From positions 62,001 to 126,000 of the forward strand of contig JADJSZ010000009.1 of the NCBI GenBank assembly GCA_016711405.1: a stretch of DNA of 64,000 nt, read 5' to 3'. A model generated the notes under the pieces. That model worked only from the letters and a program-made list of their open reading frames with translations, was not told the DNA's origin and did not search any database. The translations under genes and the position numbers were made by a program. Source of the DNA: Candidatus Hadersleviella danica (GTDB lineage Bacteria; Chloroflexota; Anaerolineae; Promineifilales; Promineifilaceae). Of this stretch, positions 1 through 11,687 are shown one piece after another (within the stretch, counting starts at the first letter, position 1; the number at the start of each line of letters is the position of its first letter).

Positions 1-462
1 TTGCTTGCTCTGCACCAACGTCAGCGTTTTGTCATTTTCAGCATCAAAACGGGCAAAATCCACAATGCCTTCGGCCACATAGGGGGCAAAATTGGGATGG
101 CTGGCCCAAAACTTGACATTGCGTTGGGCAAAATCGGTCAGCACATAGCGCAGGGGGGGCGCACCCGCTGGCCATAATTCGCGCAACGCCTTCAGGCACA
201 AATAGGCAAATCGCCCTGCCCCCGCGCCCAATTCGATAATGTGGATGGGCTGGCTCGGGTCAAGCGTCTGGCTGGCCATGCAATCCCGCACATAGGCCAC
301 CATCACTTTGGCAAAGGAGGTGGCGATGAAGTTGTTGTTGGTGATAAACCACGGCACAACGCCATGCCATGCCTGCACCCCTTTTTCGTCGTAAAAGTTG
401 CGCTGGAGTTGCCACAGAATGGATTCGGAAAGTCGTTTGTTTTCTTCGAGAATGGTTGGCAT
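1..462 (-). CDS. Class I SAM-dependent methyltransferase, N-terminal part (runs off left edge)
   Basis: Minus-strand reading frame that starts with ATG at 462 and is still open at base 1, giving 154 codons. After about 75 residues there is a typical motif I, IIELGAGAGRFAY, the glycine-rich loop that binds S-adenosylmethionine, and about 30 residues later LRYVLTDFA, which fits motif II. The N-terminal helical part (ILEENKRLSESILWQLQ) is a substrate-side extension I do not recognise. The target cannot be told. It lies 3' of the TPR gene, in the same direction as the injection-system genes, so it may be the tail of that transcript or simply a neighbour. The spacer to the TPR gene holds AGTGCTGAGTGCTAAG and GGCTTACGGCTTAC repeats. 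Confidence 0.7.
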   Translation of the reverse strand, partial: MPTILEENKRLSESILWQLQRNFYDEKGVQAWHGVVPWFITNNNFIATSFAKVMVAYVRDCMASQTLDPSQPIHIIELGAGAGRFAYLCLKALRELWPAGAPPLRYVLTDFAQRNVKFWASHPNFAPYVAEGIVDFARFDAENDKTLTLVQSKQ

Positions 463-523
463 GGGAAGTGCTGAGTGCTAAGTGCTGAGTTAAAAGTATG
501 GCTTACGGCTTACGGCTTATGGC

Positions 524-1570
524 TTACAGCTTGATCGGCCCATGTGTGGCGATGTATTGCTGGTATTCGGCGATGGCTTGGCGGAGGCCATCGGCCCCCC
601 ATTGCTGGCCAAAGCCGTCGAGAACGGCATCTACCTGTGCGCCAACGGCCGTGCCCACGTTCGTTTCCAAATAAACTTTAGCACGAAGCAACGCTATCAG
701 CACCCCCACGCGGTTGTTTTGGCTCTGGTGCGCTTGGGCAATGAGCAGGCTGGCCAGCAGATAGCGCACAAAGCGGTTCAGGTCGGCCGCGTCGCGAGCC
801 GCTTGCAAAGCCGCTTCCGCTTGGGCCAATCCTTGGGCGATTCGGCCGTGTTGCAAGCTGGCCAAAGCCTTTTGCAACTGCTTATCGGTCAGCCCTTCGC
901 CACCCAACTCGGGGGGGATGGCACCATTGGCCAGCAACGCCCCCAGCGCAGGCGCATCCCATGACCCATTGGCCAAATCGCGCAGGGCGCGGGCTTGGCT
1001 GGTGAGCAACGCGGCCAATTGGGGGTCGCCCTGTTGGCTGGCCAGTTCGGCCGCCCGCCCCATATCGGCCGCGCCTTCGGCCAGTTGCACGTTGTACAGG
1101 TGGGCCACCGCCCGCAAACGGTATAAATCACGGCCGAGTTCGAGGGGGGGCTGGCTGGCCAATAGCTCGGTGGTTAGTTCGATGGCCAACTCGTATTGCT
1201 CGGCCGCCATGTAAATTTCGGCAATCGCTTTTCGGCTGGCGATGGCTTGGGCGGGATGGCCTGTCTGTTGGTAAAGGTCGGCCGCTCGTTGCAGGTGGCC
1301 AATCCCCTCAGTTTGGCGGGGTGGCAAATGGCCGAGGGCACGGCCGAGGGTGTAGCGGGTTTGGGCTTCGTAAAATGGCTCGCCATCTTGCTCGGCCAGC
1401 ACCGCCACGCGCAGGAGTTCCACGGCCGCTTCTTGCCATTTTAATCGGCTGAGGTGCAACAGGGCGATTTTGCCCCGCGCCGCCGCCTCGTCTATGCGGT
1501 CGTGCAACACGGCCGCTTGCAACGCTTCCCGCCGTAGCTTTTCCAGTTCTTGGTCAGTTCGATTGGTCAT
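524..1570 (-). CDS. TPR-like helical repeat protein B (partner of giant DUF4157 protein B)
   Basis: 348 residues, almost entirely alanine/leucine-rich helical pairs of TPR type, for example YELAIELTTELLASQPP and LQHGRIAQGLAQAEAALQ. There is no signal peptide, membrane segment or catalytic motif. The C-terminus (L...K.YLE...G..VGA..DAVLDGFGQQWGADGLRQAIAEY) aligns by eye with the end of the other TPR protein at 10533-11530 (L...KNTLQ...G.EIG....ELLDSLLPRWGEERFRVALATY), so the two are paralogues. Each lies directly downstream of a giant DUF4157 protein. TPR proteins often act as chaperones or adaptors; a chaperone role for the giant protein is my inference. The stop codon sits inside a GGCTTAC repeat. 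Confidence 0.75.
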   Translation of the reverse strand: MTNRTDQELEKLRREALQAAVLHDRIDEAAARGKIALLHLSRLKWQEAAVELLRVAVLAEQDGEPFYEAQTRYTLGRALGHLPPRQTEGIGHLQRAADLYQQTGHPAQAIASRKAIAEIYMAAEQYELAIELTTELLASQPPLELGRDLYRLRAVAHLYNVQLAEGAADMGRAAELASQQGDPQLAALLTSQARALRDLANGSWDAPALGALLANGAIPPELGGEGLTDKQLQKALASLQHGRIAQGLAQAEAALQAARDAADLNRFVRYLLASLLIAQAHQSQNNRVGVLIALLRAKVYLETNVGTAVGAQVDAVLDGFGQQWGADGLRQAIAEYQQYIATHGPIKL

Positions 1571-1633
1571 TGGTCAGTTGTCACTGGTCATTGGTCATTG
1601 GCGCACATGAACCAACTACTTTTTTGCTCATTG

Positions 1634-4600
1634 TTACTGCTCTTGATACGCCCCAACTTCTGCGTCCAGATTGGCGAACAGCTCCATGCGCATCGCTTGG
1701 TGTTCGGCCGCCCACGCCTCCAGCTCGGCCGAGGCTGTCTCGTGTTCGCTGGCCAACATATCTTTGTCCGTTTGCATACTGGCGCGGGTAGCGGCCGCCT
1801 CGGCCGACAAATCGCCAAACTCCGATTCGCTCTCCTGTGCGTCGCCCTTCTGCTTCTCCATCATGGCGTTTTGTTGCGCCAACTCCTTCTTGTTGCGCTC
1901 CGTTTCCGCTTGCACCTTCATCGTCTTGGCCGTGCGTTCGTTCGCCTCGCCAATACCCTGTTGGCTCCCCCGTGCGGCCATATCGCTCGTGTCGCCCGGC
2001 TTGCTGGCGCTGTTTTTCATCTCGCCCGTGTTTTTCTGCGCTTGGCTGGTATCGGTATCGGTAAATTTGCTGGCCACGCTGGTAAAAATTTGCATCAGCG
2101 GAGCCATCACCGCTTGCATGAGACCTTCCATGCCGCTTGATTCGGAACCCGCTTTTTGGGCGGGGTTGGCCGCTTCTTGGCTCGCTTGGCGCTCTTTTTC
2201 TTGCCCTTCCATCTTTTGCTGGGTTCCCTTCTCAAACGAGCCAATCGTCATTTCGTTCACAGCGACGATTTTTTGGGTTTCCTCGAACTCCATCGCTTGC
2301 GATTGGGCATCTTTTTGCAAGGCGGCCATCTGTTGCTCGCGCATCATCAAAATCTCTTCTTCCACGGCGACGCGATTATAGCCCATCGCGGCGGCCGTCA
2401 CGGCCGCTTCCGCCTCGTCGGGCGGCTCGGGCAAAATATCCAGCATCTCCCGCTGGCGCTTGAGGCGCAAGGCGGCCAAATCGGGGCGGCCTGTACCGTC
2501 GGCGACTGCGCCTTCTTCCTCCTCTTCCTCCACCACCTCCCCTTCCGCTTCCATATCACCCTCTTCTTCGGCCGCTGGCGCTTCTTCCTCGGCCGCCATA
2601 TCGGGCAGGGTGATGCCCACACTGCTGGCCAAGGCCATCATGCTGGCCTCATCGCCCATCATCGCCTCAAAATTGCCCGATTCGGCCGTTTCGTTGCCCA
2701 CAGCTTCCCCTTCAGATTTGCCCGCCTCAGAGGTAGGGGTGGTTTCGGCGGGGGGCGCAGTGGTATTCAGGGGCACGCCCATCTGCTCCATTTCGTGCAT
2801 CTGCGCCGCTTGCAACACAATTTGCATCCACATCTTGCCCACGTCTTCAGATTGGGCGTTTTGGTCATCATCTTCGGGTTCGCGCTGGATGACGGCCGTG
2901 GGAGTGGCAGGTGGCGGTTCATTGGCTGAAGCACGTTGCACTTGCCCATCCCGCTTGGTTTGGGCTTTGTCCTCCTCTTTGGTGGCATCTGTTTTAGCAG
3001 GAGCCACATATTTCTCGAGATTGACCGTCACCGTCTCTTTTTTGCCCGCTTCAACCGTCACCGTTTGTTTGTCGAGCGTCGGTGTATAGTCTCCCTCACC
3101 ACGAGGGTCAAAATAGACATGTTGCCCTTCTAGCCCCACTTTTTCGCTGGGTTCAATCGTATAAGTGCCGGGCATGGCGGGCCAAACAGGGTTGTCTTTG
3201 GGCTTAATTCCTTGCGCCTCGGCGGGCCATTCACGGCCGTCTGACCACAATTTTTTGGTTTCGTCATCGGGGGTTATTTCGGCCAGCGTGTTGCTGTTCT
3301 TCATGCTACTGTACTTGCTGGTCGAGAAACGCAACCTGTCCATCTCGATGCTGTCGGCCATTTCGTATCAAATTCAATGCCGGCCGCCCCGTACTCATCG
3401 GCTCCTTTTTGGAAGTTGATTTTATTGCTCACCCATTCGGTCATGGAGGGAATATCGCCCCCTGTGGCCACATTAATGGCGGCGTTAATCATACCAATCG
3501 AGCCACCCGTGACCCCCGAGGCGTGAGCCTGCCCCGCCCAACCTTTGTTTTGCCACTGTTTGAGCGTGCCATCGCGGGTGCTGTACATGCCGCCCCGGAA
3601 ACTATCGGTCAGGGCGCGAGAGGTGCCTAGGGAGAGCACATTAAAGACATCGCCTGCTTTTTCGGCCGCCGATTTCTTGGCCTTTTCTTTGCCCAAAGCC
3701 TTGGCTTGGGCAGGGTCTAACTCGTCCAGCTTGTCGAGTTTCTGCTGAAAATCATCTTGTTTGGTGGTCAAGTCGGCGAGTTTGGTATCGGCATCCGTTT
3801 TGGCCGTATCGAAAGCTGTTTTGGCAGTCGTTTTTTCGCCTTCGGCCGTTGTTTTTTCGCCTTCGGCCGCTACCTTGGCATCGGCCGCATCTGTTTTCGC
3901 TTTTTCAGCGGCCGTCTTGGCCGTGTCCGCCGCTGTTTTCTTCTGCTCCGCTTGCGTTTTCTTGGTTTGGGCTTTGGCCTCGGCCGTGCGTGCCTTATCC
4001 AAATCTTTTTGGATGCTCTTTTGTGCTTCGGGCGTGGTGGCGGCGGCTAAATCATTCTCCAACTGTTCCCGTTTTGCCTTGGCCGTATCGAACTCTGTCG
4101 TGCGTTGGTTCACCGCATCGGTGGCACTATCCACCTTTTTCTGGGCGGCGGTTATCTGCTTGTCGGCCTGTTTTTCGGCCGCTTCTGCCTTTTTAATATC
4201 CTGCTCTGCTTTAGAGAGCTTGGCCTCGGCATCATCTAAATCCTTTTGCTTGTTCTTTTGCTCCTGCGGCCGTGTCACTCGTCCCTTTGGAAGTATCTTT
4301 TTCGGTTTTACTCGCTTCGGCCTGCTGTTTCTGCCAATTCTTCTCAAACTCGTTTTCCAGCTCCGCTTTTTTCTTGCTCAGGTCATCATCCCGCTTTTTC
4401 TCGGCCGCTTTCACATCATCATCATATTTTTTCTGGCGAGCCGTTTCGGCCGCTTCAAAATCCGTTTTGGCCTTCTCGGCATCCTTCTTGACCTGTTTCT
4501 GCACCTCCACCTGTTGCGCCGCTTGTTGGGCTTCCAGTGCTTTTTGCTTTTGGGTCTGTTTCTTAGTCTGCAAATCCGTCTGCTTCGTCCCCAGTTCCGT

Positions 4601-7508
4601 CGTTTTGTCTTGCACCTTGGCCGTGGCCTTATCTAGCTCCGTTTTTGCAGTCGCCTTCTCCGAATCCGTTTTGGCATTCTTCAGGTCTTGTTTCGCTTTT
4701 TGCAGGTCGGTTTTGGCCTGTTTCAGTTCCGCTTTGGCTGTGTCTACCTGCGTTTTGGCTTGTGCCGCTTCGGTATCGGCCGTGGTTTTGGCTGTATCTT
4801 TGGTCGCTTTGGTGGTATTGGCCGTGTCCAAATCAGTTTGTGTTTTGGCGATGGCCGTATCATGGTCATTGAGCTTACCCGGCGCGGCCGTATCGGCCGT
4901 GCTTTTGGCCGGATCCAAAGTCCCCTTATCCGTATCAAACTTGTTCGTAATCGTGGCATTCTCCGTCGTCACTTTGCCTTGGAAAGTGGCATCGGTCGTC
5001 ATGGCACTATTTAATTGGGTATTTCGCGCTTGCGCCGCATCAAAATTAGCCGTGGCATCGTCCAATTGCTTTTGGGCACGTTTGGCTCCCACCTCGTCCA
5101 CGGCCGTGCCATCCTTCTTCTTAAACTTGGTCGCCTCATCAAACTCTTTTTGCGCCTTCTTTTTCTGCGCCCCCAAATCGGCCAACCTGTCCGAATCAGT
5201 CAGCTCCTCTTTCCCCTTGCGCTTCACATCCGCATCATAGCTAGAGCCATACTTCGATTCATAAGCATCTACCAAATCCTGCTTTTTTTTGCCGGGAGGC
5301 GCGGTGGTGTCATCCACACTCTCAATCTCTTTCATCTTCTTCGATTTTTCGCTCGCCAAGAGCTTGTTATCGAGTTTGTTGACCCCTTTGTCATACGCCT
5401 TTTGCAAGCCGCGCTGGGTGGCATCCTTGGCAAAAGAGGTCACACTCTTCGTTAACAGCGCTTGTTTGGCCATCAATTCATCGGGGTCGCCCTCGAAAAT
5501 GGCAATATCCACCGCTCTAAAAATAATGGCCAATAGTTGGACGGGCGGCTTAATGCCATAACTCAAGAAATCGGCGATTTTGGCAATGATATTGAGGATT
5601 TTTTCAATCCACGCGATGATTTTGAGAATGACGGCCGCCGCCGCCGCCGCCACCCCTGTGGCCGTTAAAATAGCGGCCGTCACCCCCAAAATGAACAAAA
5701 TAATCGTCAAAACCTGTTGAATAGCCCCCAAAATCGAGTTAATCAAATCAATGGTGGCCACCAACGCTTCGCACACCCCCGCAATTTTGCCCGCCCACGT
5801 CTTCTCATCCCCAATCTTGGCCCACGCCCCCTCACTACTGAACAGCCCCCCCTCGCGAAAAGCACTAATCGCCTGCCCAAAGCCCCCTTCCCACCAGCCG
5901 TTGGGGTCCATCGCAATCTGCCCCATCGCCATCAGCCCATCGGCATAGGGGATTTTCTTGCCGGGGCCATGCGTGGTGGCAAAGTCAAACACCTTGTCCA
6001 CCACCATCTCTTGCGCCCCACCCACTGCGCCCTGTAACAGCCCCGTCCCAATCGAATCTAAAATCATCTTGCCCCGATCCATTTGCGGGGCTTCGGCCTC
6101 CTCGGCCGCTGGTTCGGCCGCAGGGGCTTGCTCTTCCTCACTGGTCGTTTCAGGCACAGCGGTTAGGTTTTCCCGCTCGGCTTTCTCCTCCTCCACCAGC
6201 GGGGCATCCTCCTGCATTTGGATGGTTCCGTAGGCGAGTTGGCTCCATGTGGGCAAGCGCGGTCCCGTGTCGCTCTCAGTCACGGCCGCAGGGTCATACT
6301 TCATGTCCTTAATCTGCGAATCATCATTGCCCTCTAACTTGCCCCCCTGCTCCTTCACCTCCTGCTCCTTGGCCTTCTCCTCGGGGTCTTCCTTCTTCTC
6401 GCCCTCCTCGTTTTTCTCGGCCGTTTCCTCTCCCGTCTCCTTCCCCTCCTGCTTCGCCTCCGCAATTTCCGCCCCCGTTTGTTGCTCGGGGTTGATGGGG
6501 CTTGGCCCGTCACGGCCGTTTCCGCCTTGGCCGCCTCCTGCATGGCGGGCCCTTCCGTGCCCAACTCCCCTTGGCCTTGTCCTTGGCCTCCGCCACTGCT
6601 TCCGCTACCTCGGGGTTTTCCTGCATCGCCTTGGTCACGGTGGCAAGGTTTTCCGATTGCCCCGCCGTGTCGGGCACGGCCGTGGCCTCTTGCCCCCCTG
6701 CTGGCTTCGCCTCCGCCTTGGCGGCTCCCGCAGAAGCCTCGCCCCCGCCCGCAGGCGGCGCGGCGGGGGGCGGAGCCGCTTGTGGTGCTTTGACCACCTG
6801 CTCCGCCATCGCATCCGCCTCTTGCTCATACTGGTCGCCCGCCTCGTTTACCGTCAGTTTGCGCTGGATGGGTTTGCGCTGTGCCCCACTTCCTCCTTGT
6901 TGCACCACATGGGTCAGCTCATGCGCCAACAGCTTTTGGCCGTCCGTGCCGCTCGGGTCATACTCCCCTTGCTTAAAATAAATGTCGGAACCCGTCGTAA
7001 ACGACCGCGCATTGAGCGAACGACTTAACTGGTCTGCTTGCCCATCAGTATGCAGGCGTACCCCGCCAAAATCGGCCCCAAATTGCCCTTCCATTTGCCC
7101 CTTCACCCCGTCTGGCAAACTGCTCCCCTGCCCACGGGTGCGCTGGATGGCGCTCTCTGCTTCTTCGTCCACATCACGGCCGCCCACGGGGTCGTCGCTG
7201 TCGCGCATGGCGACAGAGGATTGGGAATTTTGGATTTTGGATTTTGGATTTTGGCTTGAGGACTGTCCCTCGTCCCTCGTCCCCCGTCCCCCCTCGTCCC
7301 CTATCAAACGCTGGGCAAAACTATTCCCATATGTCTGGTGCATATCCACCAAATCGGCCGAACCCAACTGTTGCGCCGAATCAATCGTCTGACCCAGCCC
7401 ACTTTGCTGAACTGCAGGCGAACTATCCCGCTGAACCACGGGCTTTTTCACATCGGCCGCCGCCTTTTGCACCTTTTTTTTGTCGGGAGAATCGCTTTTT
7501 GTAGCCAT
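1634..7508 (-). CDS. Giant DUF4157 (eCIS core domain) protein B, about 1,958 codons, with frameshifts
   Basis: Order of parts: N-terminal YGNSFAQRL motif near residue 60; DUF4157 around residues 115-215 with the zincin-like motif LAHELTHVVQQ; PIQRKLTVNEAGDQYEQEAD just after it; a hydrophobic helical block around 570-690 (DLINSILGAIQQVLTIILF onwards) ending in FEGDPDELMAKQA; a very long Ala/Lys/Thr/Asp coiled coil around 720-1370; a VQR-containing linker; an acidic E-rich tract; a Met/Gln/Glu-rich helical end. The frame changes near 6565, 6500, 4250 and 3358 without any spacer, whereas real gene boundaries here have repeat-filled spacers, so I read one gene with indels. A boundary at 3361 cannot be excluded. 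Candidate cargo, inner-tube or tape-measure-like protein of the eCIS; function unproven. The linker near 7210-7300 contains intergenic-type repeats in frame. Confidence 0.7.
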
Positions 7509-7584
7509 AGCTAAGTCTCTTAGTCGTTCAGTCTCTCAGTCGTTCAGGAACCAATCCGCAATCCGCATTCCGCAATCCCCCTTC

Positions 7585-9704
7585 CTACACCTTCAAATCA
7601 TCCTTATCCACCAACCGCCCCATCTTTTGCAACTCGCGGCGCGTGCCGTGGAGCAGATGTTCCATCGTCACCTTGTGCCCATTGCCCGCCGCCAAATAGG
7701 CCGCGCTCACAATCACATTGCGGATATTGCCGCCCGCCAATTTAAACCGCTTGGCCAAGAGCATAAAGTCCAAATCGTCGTCGTGGGGCAAATCGGGCGG
7801 GAAGAGGGTGCGCCAAATGCGCAATCGGTCTTCCGCCTCGGGGAAGGGCATGTCCACGGCGAACTGCAAACGGCGGGTAAACGCCTCGTCCAAATTGGCG
7901 CGGAGATTGGTGGCCAAAATGGTCACGCCGTCATACGCCTCCATCCGCTGGAGCAAATAACTCACTTCGATATTGGCGTAGCGGTCGTGCGCATCTTTCA
8001 CCTCGGACCGCTTGCCAAAAATGGAGTCGGCCTCATCAAAGAAGAGGATGGCGTTGCTACTTTGCGCCTCGTTGAAAATGCGCTCCAAGTTTTTCTCGGT
8101 TTCGCCAATGTATTTACTCACCACGCCAGATAGGTCAATCTTGTACAGGTCCAGCCCTAATTCGCGGGCAATGACCTCGGCCGCCATTGTTTTGCCCGTC
8201 CCCGGCGGCCCCGCAAACAGCACCGTCACCCCGCCGCTGGCCAATTTTTGGCCAATGCCCCACTCGTCCAGCACAATCGGCCGTCGCAAAACAGTGTCCA
8301 CAATCTCCCGCAAAATATTGACAGGGTCGCGGGGCAGAACCAAATCATCCCATGTGTAGCGGGGGGTAATTTTGCGGGCCAAATCGCCCAAGCGCGGGTT
8401 GGAATGGGCACGCGCCGCCGCAAACAAATCCTCATCCTCCAGTTCACGGCCGTGTTGCACCCCCTTATCCCGCGCCGTAATCACCACATCCCGAATCTGC
8501 TCCGTGGTCAGGGCGAATTGGCCCGCCAGCTTGTCAATGCTAAATTCGGCCGCCGCTGGCCCCATTAGGTGGTTCCACAACTGCCGCCGCTGGCGGAAAC
8601 TGGGGATGGGGAAGTCGAGCCAGAGCAAGGTGCGGCCGTTGTCCACTGCGTGCGCTTGCCAGCGTTTATTACTGGCCACAAAGAGAAAATCGGGGTGCTG
8701 GGAGAGCTGTTGCAACAGGGTGCGCGGGGTGGCGTTGTCCGCCAAACAAGCATCCCAGCCAAACAAATAGGGGATGGCGCGGTTCAACAACGCATCGCGC
8801 AAGGCCAGCCGCACGGCGCGGGTGGGGGTTAGCTCTTGCTTGAGCAGGGCGGCTATGTCTATAAATAAAATCGGCCGTCCCATCTGCCCCGCCACCAGCC
8901 GCGCCGCCGCCCGTTGCCCCAATTCGTCGGGGCCGTGGAAGGCGAACAGGGGCCATTCGGCCGTCGAACTGGCCAATTCGCGCAAGCGTTCGGCCGCAAT
9001 AATCCAATCGGTTTGGGATGGCTCGCTCGGTGGCCACAATTTTACAAGTTCCCCCAATTCCGCATGGGGCACGTAATCGCCCACCAACCAGCCCACCAGC
9101 GCGGGGGTCGGGCACAACGGCCATATTCAGCAGGGGCGGCTTGACCCATGCCCGCTTCGGCCACTGTGCGCACAAATTCGTTTTTGAGCAGGGTTCCTTC
9201 AGGGCTAAACAGTGCCAAATGGTGCAACCGCTCTGGCCCCGGCGGGCAGAGCAGGTCGAGGAGCAGGTTAACGCTCGGCCGTTTGCGGGTCGCATCGTCC
9301 AACAAATAGCCATATAGCCGTTCGTAGCGCAAATCGAGGGCGGGGGCGAGAGCCAGCAATAAAATATCCCGCTCTAAATCGCTCAGGCCAAACGCTTGTT
9401 GGAGGTGGAGCAGGCGGGGTGTTTCGTCGGGGTGGCGGCCGAGTAGTTGGGCGATTTGCTCGTCGGTGCGGGCGAGGGAACGGCCGTAGACCTCCCCCTC
9501 GGCGGCCGTGGGTGGGGCGACCATATACCGCCAATGGGAGCCAAAAGGCTGTTTGAGCAGAGCGTTCACCTCTGCGTCGGAGATGTACTGCCCACGCAAC
9601 AAATCGGCCGCGTCCGCATTGGCGCGTTGCCACCGCTTTACCTCGCGGTGAATCAAAATATCCACCCGCATGAGGAGCATCTGAAGATACTGAAAATCAA
9701 ACAT
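7585..9704 (-). CDS. AAA+ ATPase of the eCIS (Afp15/Pvc15 type), one frameshift
   Basis: About 706 codons. The N-terminal half is a degenerate ATPase-like helical domain. The C-terminal half is a classical AAA+ module: Walker A AGPPGTGKT (coded near 8192-8216), Walker B ILFFDEADS (near 8027-8053), sensor-like ILATNLRANLD and the arginine-finger region FTRRLQFAVDMPFPE. This matches the ATPase present in almost all eCIS loci, thought to help assembly or disassembly of the particle. The N-terminal frame (from ATG at 9704) and the C-terminal frame join near 9115, where one base is gained or lost. It lies between the two DUF4157/TPR modules. The perfect inverted repeat that flanks the GxxExxY gene ends only a few bases upstream of its start. 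Confidence 0.88.
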
Positions 9705-9710
9705 AATTTG

Positions 9711-9729
9711 TTTTTGACGCAGAGGCGCA
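9711..9729. repeat. Left inverted repeat flanking the GxxExxY cassette
   Basis: TTTTTGACGCAGAGGCGCA here is the exact reverse complement of 10462-10480 (19 of 19 bases). Related but imperfect GCGTC/GCGCA repeats follow at 9785-9850. Confidence 0.8.
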
Positions 9730-9948
9730 AGGGCGCAGGGGGTGGTTTGTTGGCGAGATAAATTTTGGGCAGGGAAAAGTCATCTTTTTTTGCGCAGGGA
9801 TGCAGGGACGCAAGGGCGCAGAGCGTAAGGACTCTTTTCCCTGCGTCCCTTGCTGCGCGGCGTCAAATTCGCCTCTTGCGCCACAAATTCTTGAACCATT
9901 TGGGTTCTTTGTGTTGCAACCACATGAATTCCTATTGAACCATTTTGT

Positions 9949-10374
9949 TCATAGCCCATTGACAACCCGATGAATGCCACCTTTGCTCACCAACCGAACT
10001 CCAAAATTGATGACCAATCCTAATTTGAGTTTGGTTAAGCGCAAATAGGTGAGCAATTGAGCCTCGAAAATAGGGTTATATTCAGTGAGTGATTTGACTT
10101 CAACGATAACACAATTTTCTACCAATAAATCTAGCCGTAAAGGTGTACCCAGTTGGTGGTTCTTATAATAAAGGGGTATTTGTTGTTGACGAGCAATGGT
10201 CAATCCTCGACTCGTTAATTCCCAAACTAAGGCTTCTTCATAAATCGTTTCAAGTAATCCGGGGCCGCCTAGGGTTTGATGAACTTCTACGGCCGCTCGC
10301 ACAATTTCTTGGCTAACCACATTTTCTTGCATATCTAAATTACGCTCCTGTATTTGCTGGCTCTTTAATACCAT
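9949..10374 (-). CDS. GxxExxY protein (PDDEXK-like nuclease fold family)
   Basis: 141 residues. It carries the family signature GPGLLETIYEEAL (GxxExxY) and the following LDLLVENCVIVEVKS, which fits the D...ExK core of the PDDEXK fold, then YLRLTKLKLGLVINFG. The ATG at 10374 has a good ribosome binding site (AGGAG six bases upstream). The biological role of this widespread family is unknown. It interrupts the eCIS gene run between TPR protein A and the AAA+ ATPase and is enclosed by a perfect inverted repeat, so it looks like a mobile or at least transferable cassette, not an eCIS part. The AT content is higher than in its neighbours. DNA between its stop and 9780 still has weak coding character (GYEQNGSIGIHVVA) of unknown origin. 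Confidence 0.88.
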   Translation of the reverse strand: MVLKSQQIQERNLDMQENVVSQEIVRAAVEVHQTLGGPGLLETIYEEALVWELTSRGLTIARQQQIPLYYKNHQLGTPLRLDLLVENCVIVEVKSLTEYNPIFEAQLLTYLRLTKLKLGLVINFGVRLVSKGGIHRVVNGL

Positions 10375-10461
10375 AACTTCTCCTGCCCTCCTGCGTCAAA
10401 ACGTATGTCTCCATCCAACCCTTTCGACTTTGCCAATACCCCCCTGCGCCCTCTGCGTCCC

Positions 10462-10480
10462 TGCGCCTCTGCGTCAAAAA
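10462..10480. repeat. Right inverted repeat flanking the GxxExxY cassette
   Basis: TGCGCCTCTGCGTCAAAAA is the exact reverse complement of 9711-9729. More copies of the same CTGCGTCCCTGCGCC text lie at 10446-10461 and 10509-10530. Confidence 0.8.
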
Positions 10481-10532
10481 ACCTTACTTCCCTATCCATA
10501 TAATTCCCCTGCGCGCCTTTGCGTTAAAAAAC

Positions 10533-11530
10533 TTACTTTCCCATCCGATACGTTGCCAAAGCAACCCGAAACCGCTCTTCCCCCCACCTTGGCAACAAAC
10601 TATCCAATAACTCCTTCATCGCCACCCCGATTTCATCCCCTAAGTGGCGTTGCAACGTATTTTTGCAAGTGAGGAGCGTATCTAACACGGCCGCATCCTC
10701 TCCCACCTTCTCCTGCACCAAAGCCAACACCAAACAAGCACACAAATAACGTACATAACGCACCATATCTGTGCTTTCCAACGCATGGCGACGCGCCAAC
10801 TCGGCCGCTTCCCCCGCCTGCTCCCACTCCCCCGCCCCATAAAAAGTCACCGCCTGCTCCAAAGCAATATCGCTACTTACCCCCCACACGCCCGCCTCCA
10901 TCGCCCGTCCCAACATCTCTCCCAGCCTATCCTGCTCCTCTGCCCCTCCGCTCCTCTGCCCCTCTGCCTTCACCCTATCCAACTCCCACACCACCGCCAC
11001 CACCACCCCCTCATCCCCCACTTCTTGCGCTAATTCCAACGCTCTGCAAATCGGCGTGGGCGGCCGTGTTATTTTCGGATAGCCATAGAGATTGGCGCGA
11101 CTGCGGAGCAGTTCAATTTCTTGGGCGATGCTCTCGCTGTGGGCCAGCGCGGCCGTCGTCTCGGCCGTCGCCTGCGGCAAATCCCCCTCCCCAGCGCAAT
11201 TTCAGCCAGCGTTTGGTGCGCCCGCCGCTGGCCGAGTGGTTGTTCGGCGCGGGCGGCCAATTCGGCCGCCTCCCGCAACACCTTTTCGGCCGCTTTCGGC
11301 TTGGGCACTTGTTGCAGAGCCAGCCCTTGGCTGTAGCGCAACTGTGCCGCCACCCCCACCTGCTCGTGTTGGATGGCCAACTGGGCCGCCAAATCAAACT
11401 GGCGGGCGGCGCGTGCCCAACGGCCGTTCTGCCCCTCCCACAGAGCCAAACGGCCGCGCAACGTCACCTCTTGCGCCGCATTTCCAGCCTCATTCGCGGC
11501 CTGTATCGCCGCCTGCAATTCACTTCTCAT
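10533..11530 (-). CDS. TPR-like helical repeat protein A (partner of giant DUF4157 protein A), one frameshift
   Basis: About 332 codons of helical pairs (WARAARQFDLAAQLAIQHEQ, ALEQAVTFYGAGEWEQAGEA), paralogous to the protein at 524-1570. The N-terminal frame (ATG at 11530) and the C-terminal frame join near 11190, where LGRG continues as LPQATAETTAALAHS. In the middle, the peptide KAEGQRSGGAEEQ is encoded by the GGGGCAGAGGAGCGGAGG repeat that elsewhere lies between genes, so a simple repeat has entered or expanded inside the coding sequence. It follows giant protein A in the same order as the B pair. A role as chaperone or adaptor of the giant protein is inferred from position only. Confidence 0.7.
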
Positions 11531-11687
11531 AAGAGCGAGTCAGCTAATCAGTATTTCAGCTAGTCAGTTAGTTAGCCGCAATCCAAAATCCAAAATCCCC
11601 AATCCAAAATCCCAAAACGGCTAAAGCCGCCACTACGAACTTATTGAACTCATTCCGCAATCCCCATTCCCCATTCCGCAATTCCCC

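Noticed and set aside
3761..5240. Long plus-strand open frames opposite the coiled coil of giant protein B
   Set aside because: They mirror the Ala/Lys/Thr-rich coding strand, giving Ser/Ala/Val-rich nonsense with no start signal; the minus strand carries DUF4157 and heptad structure.
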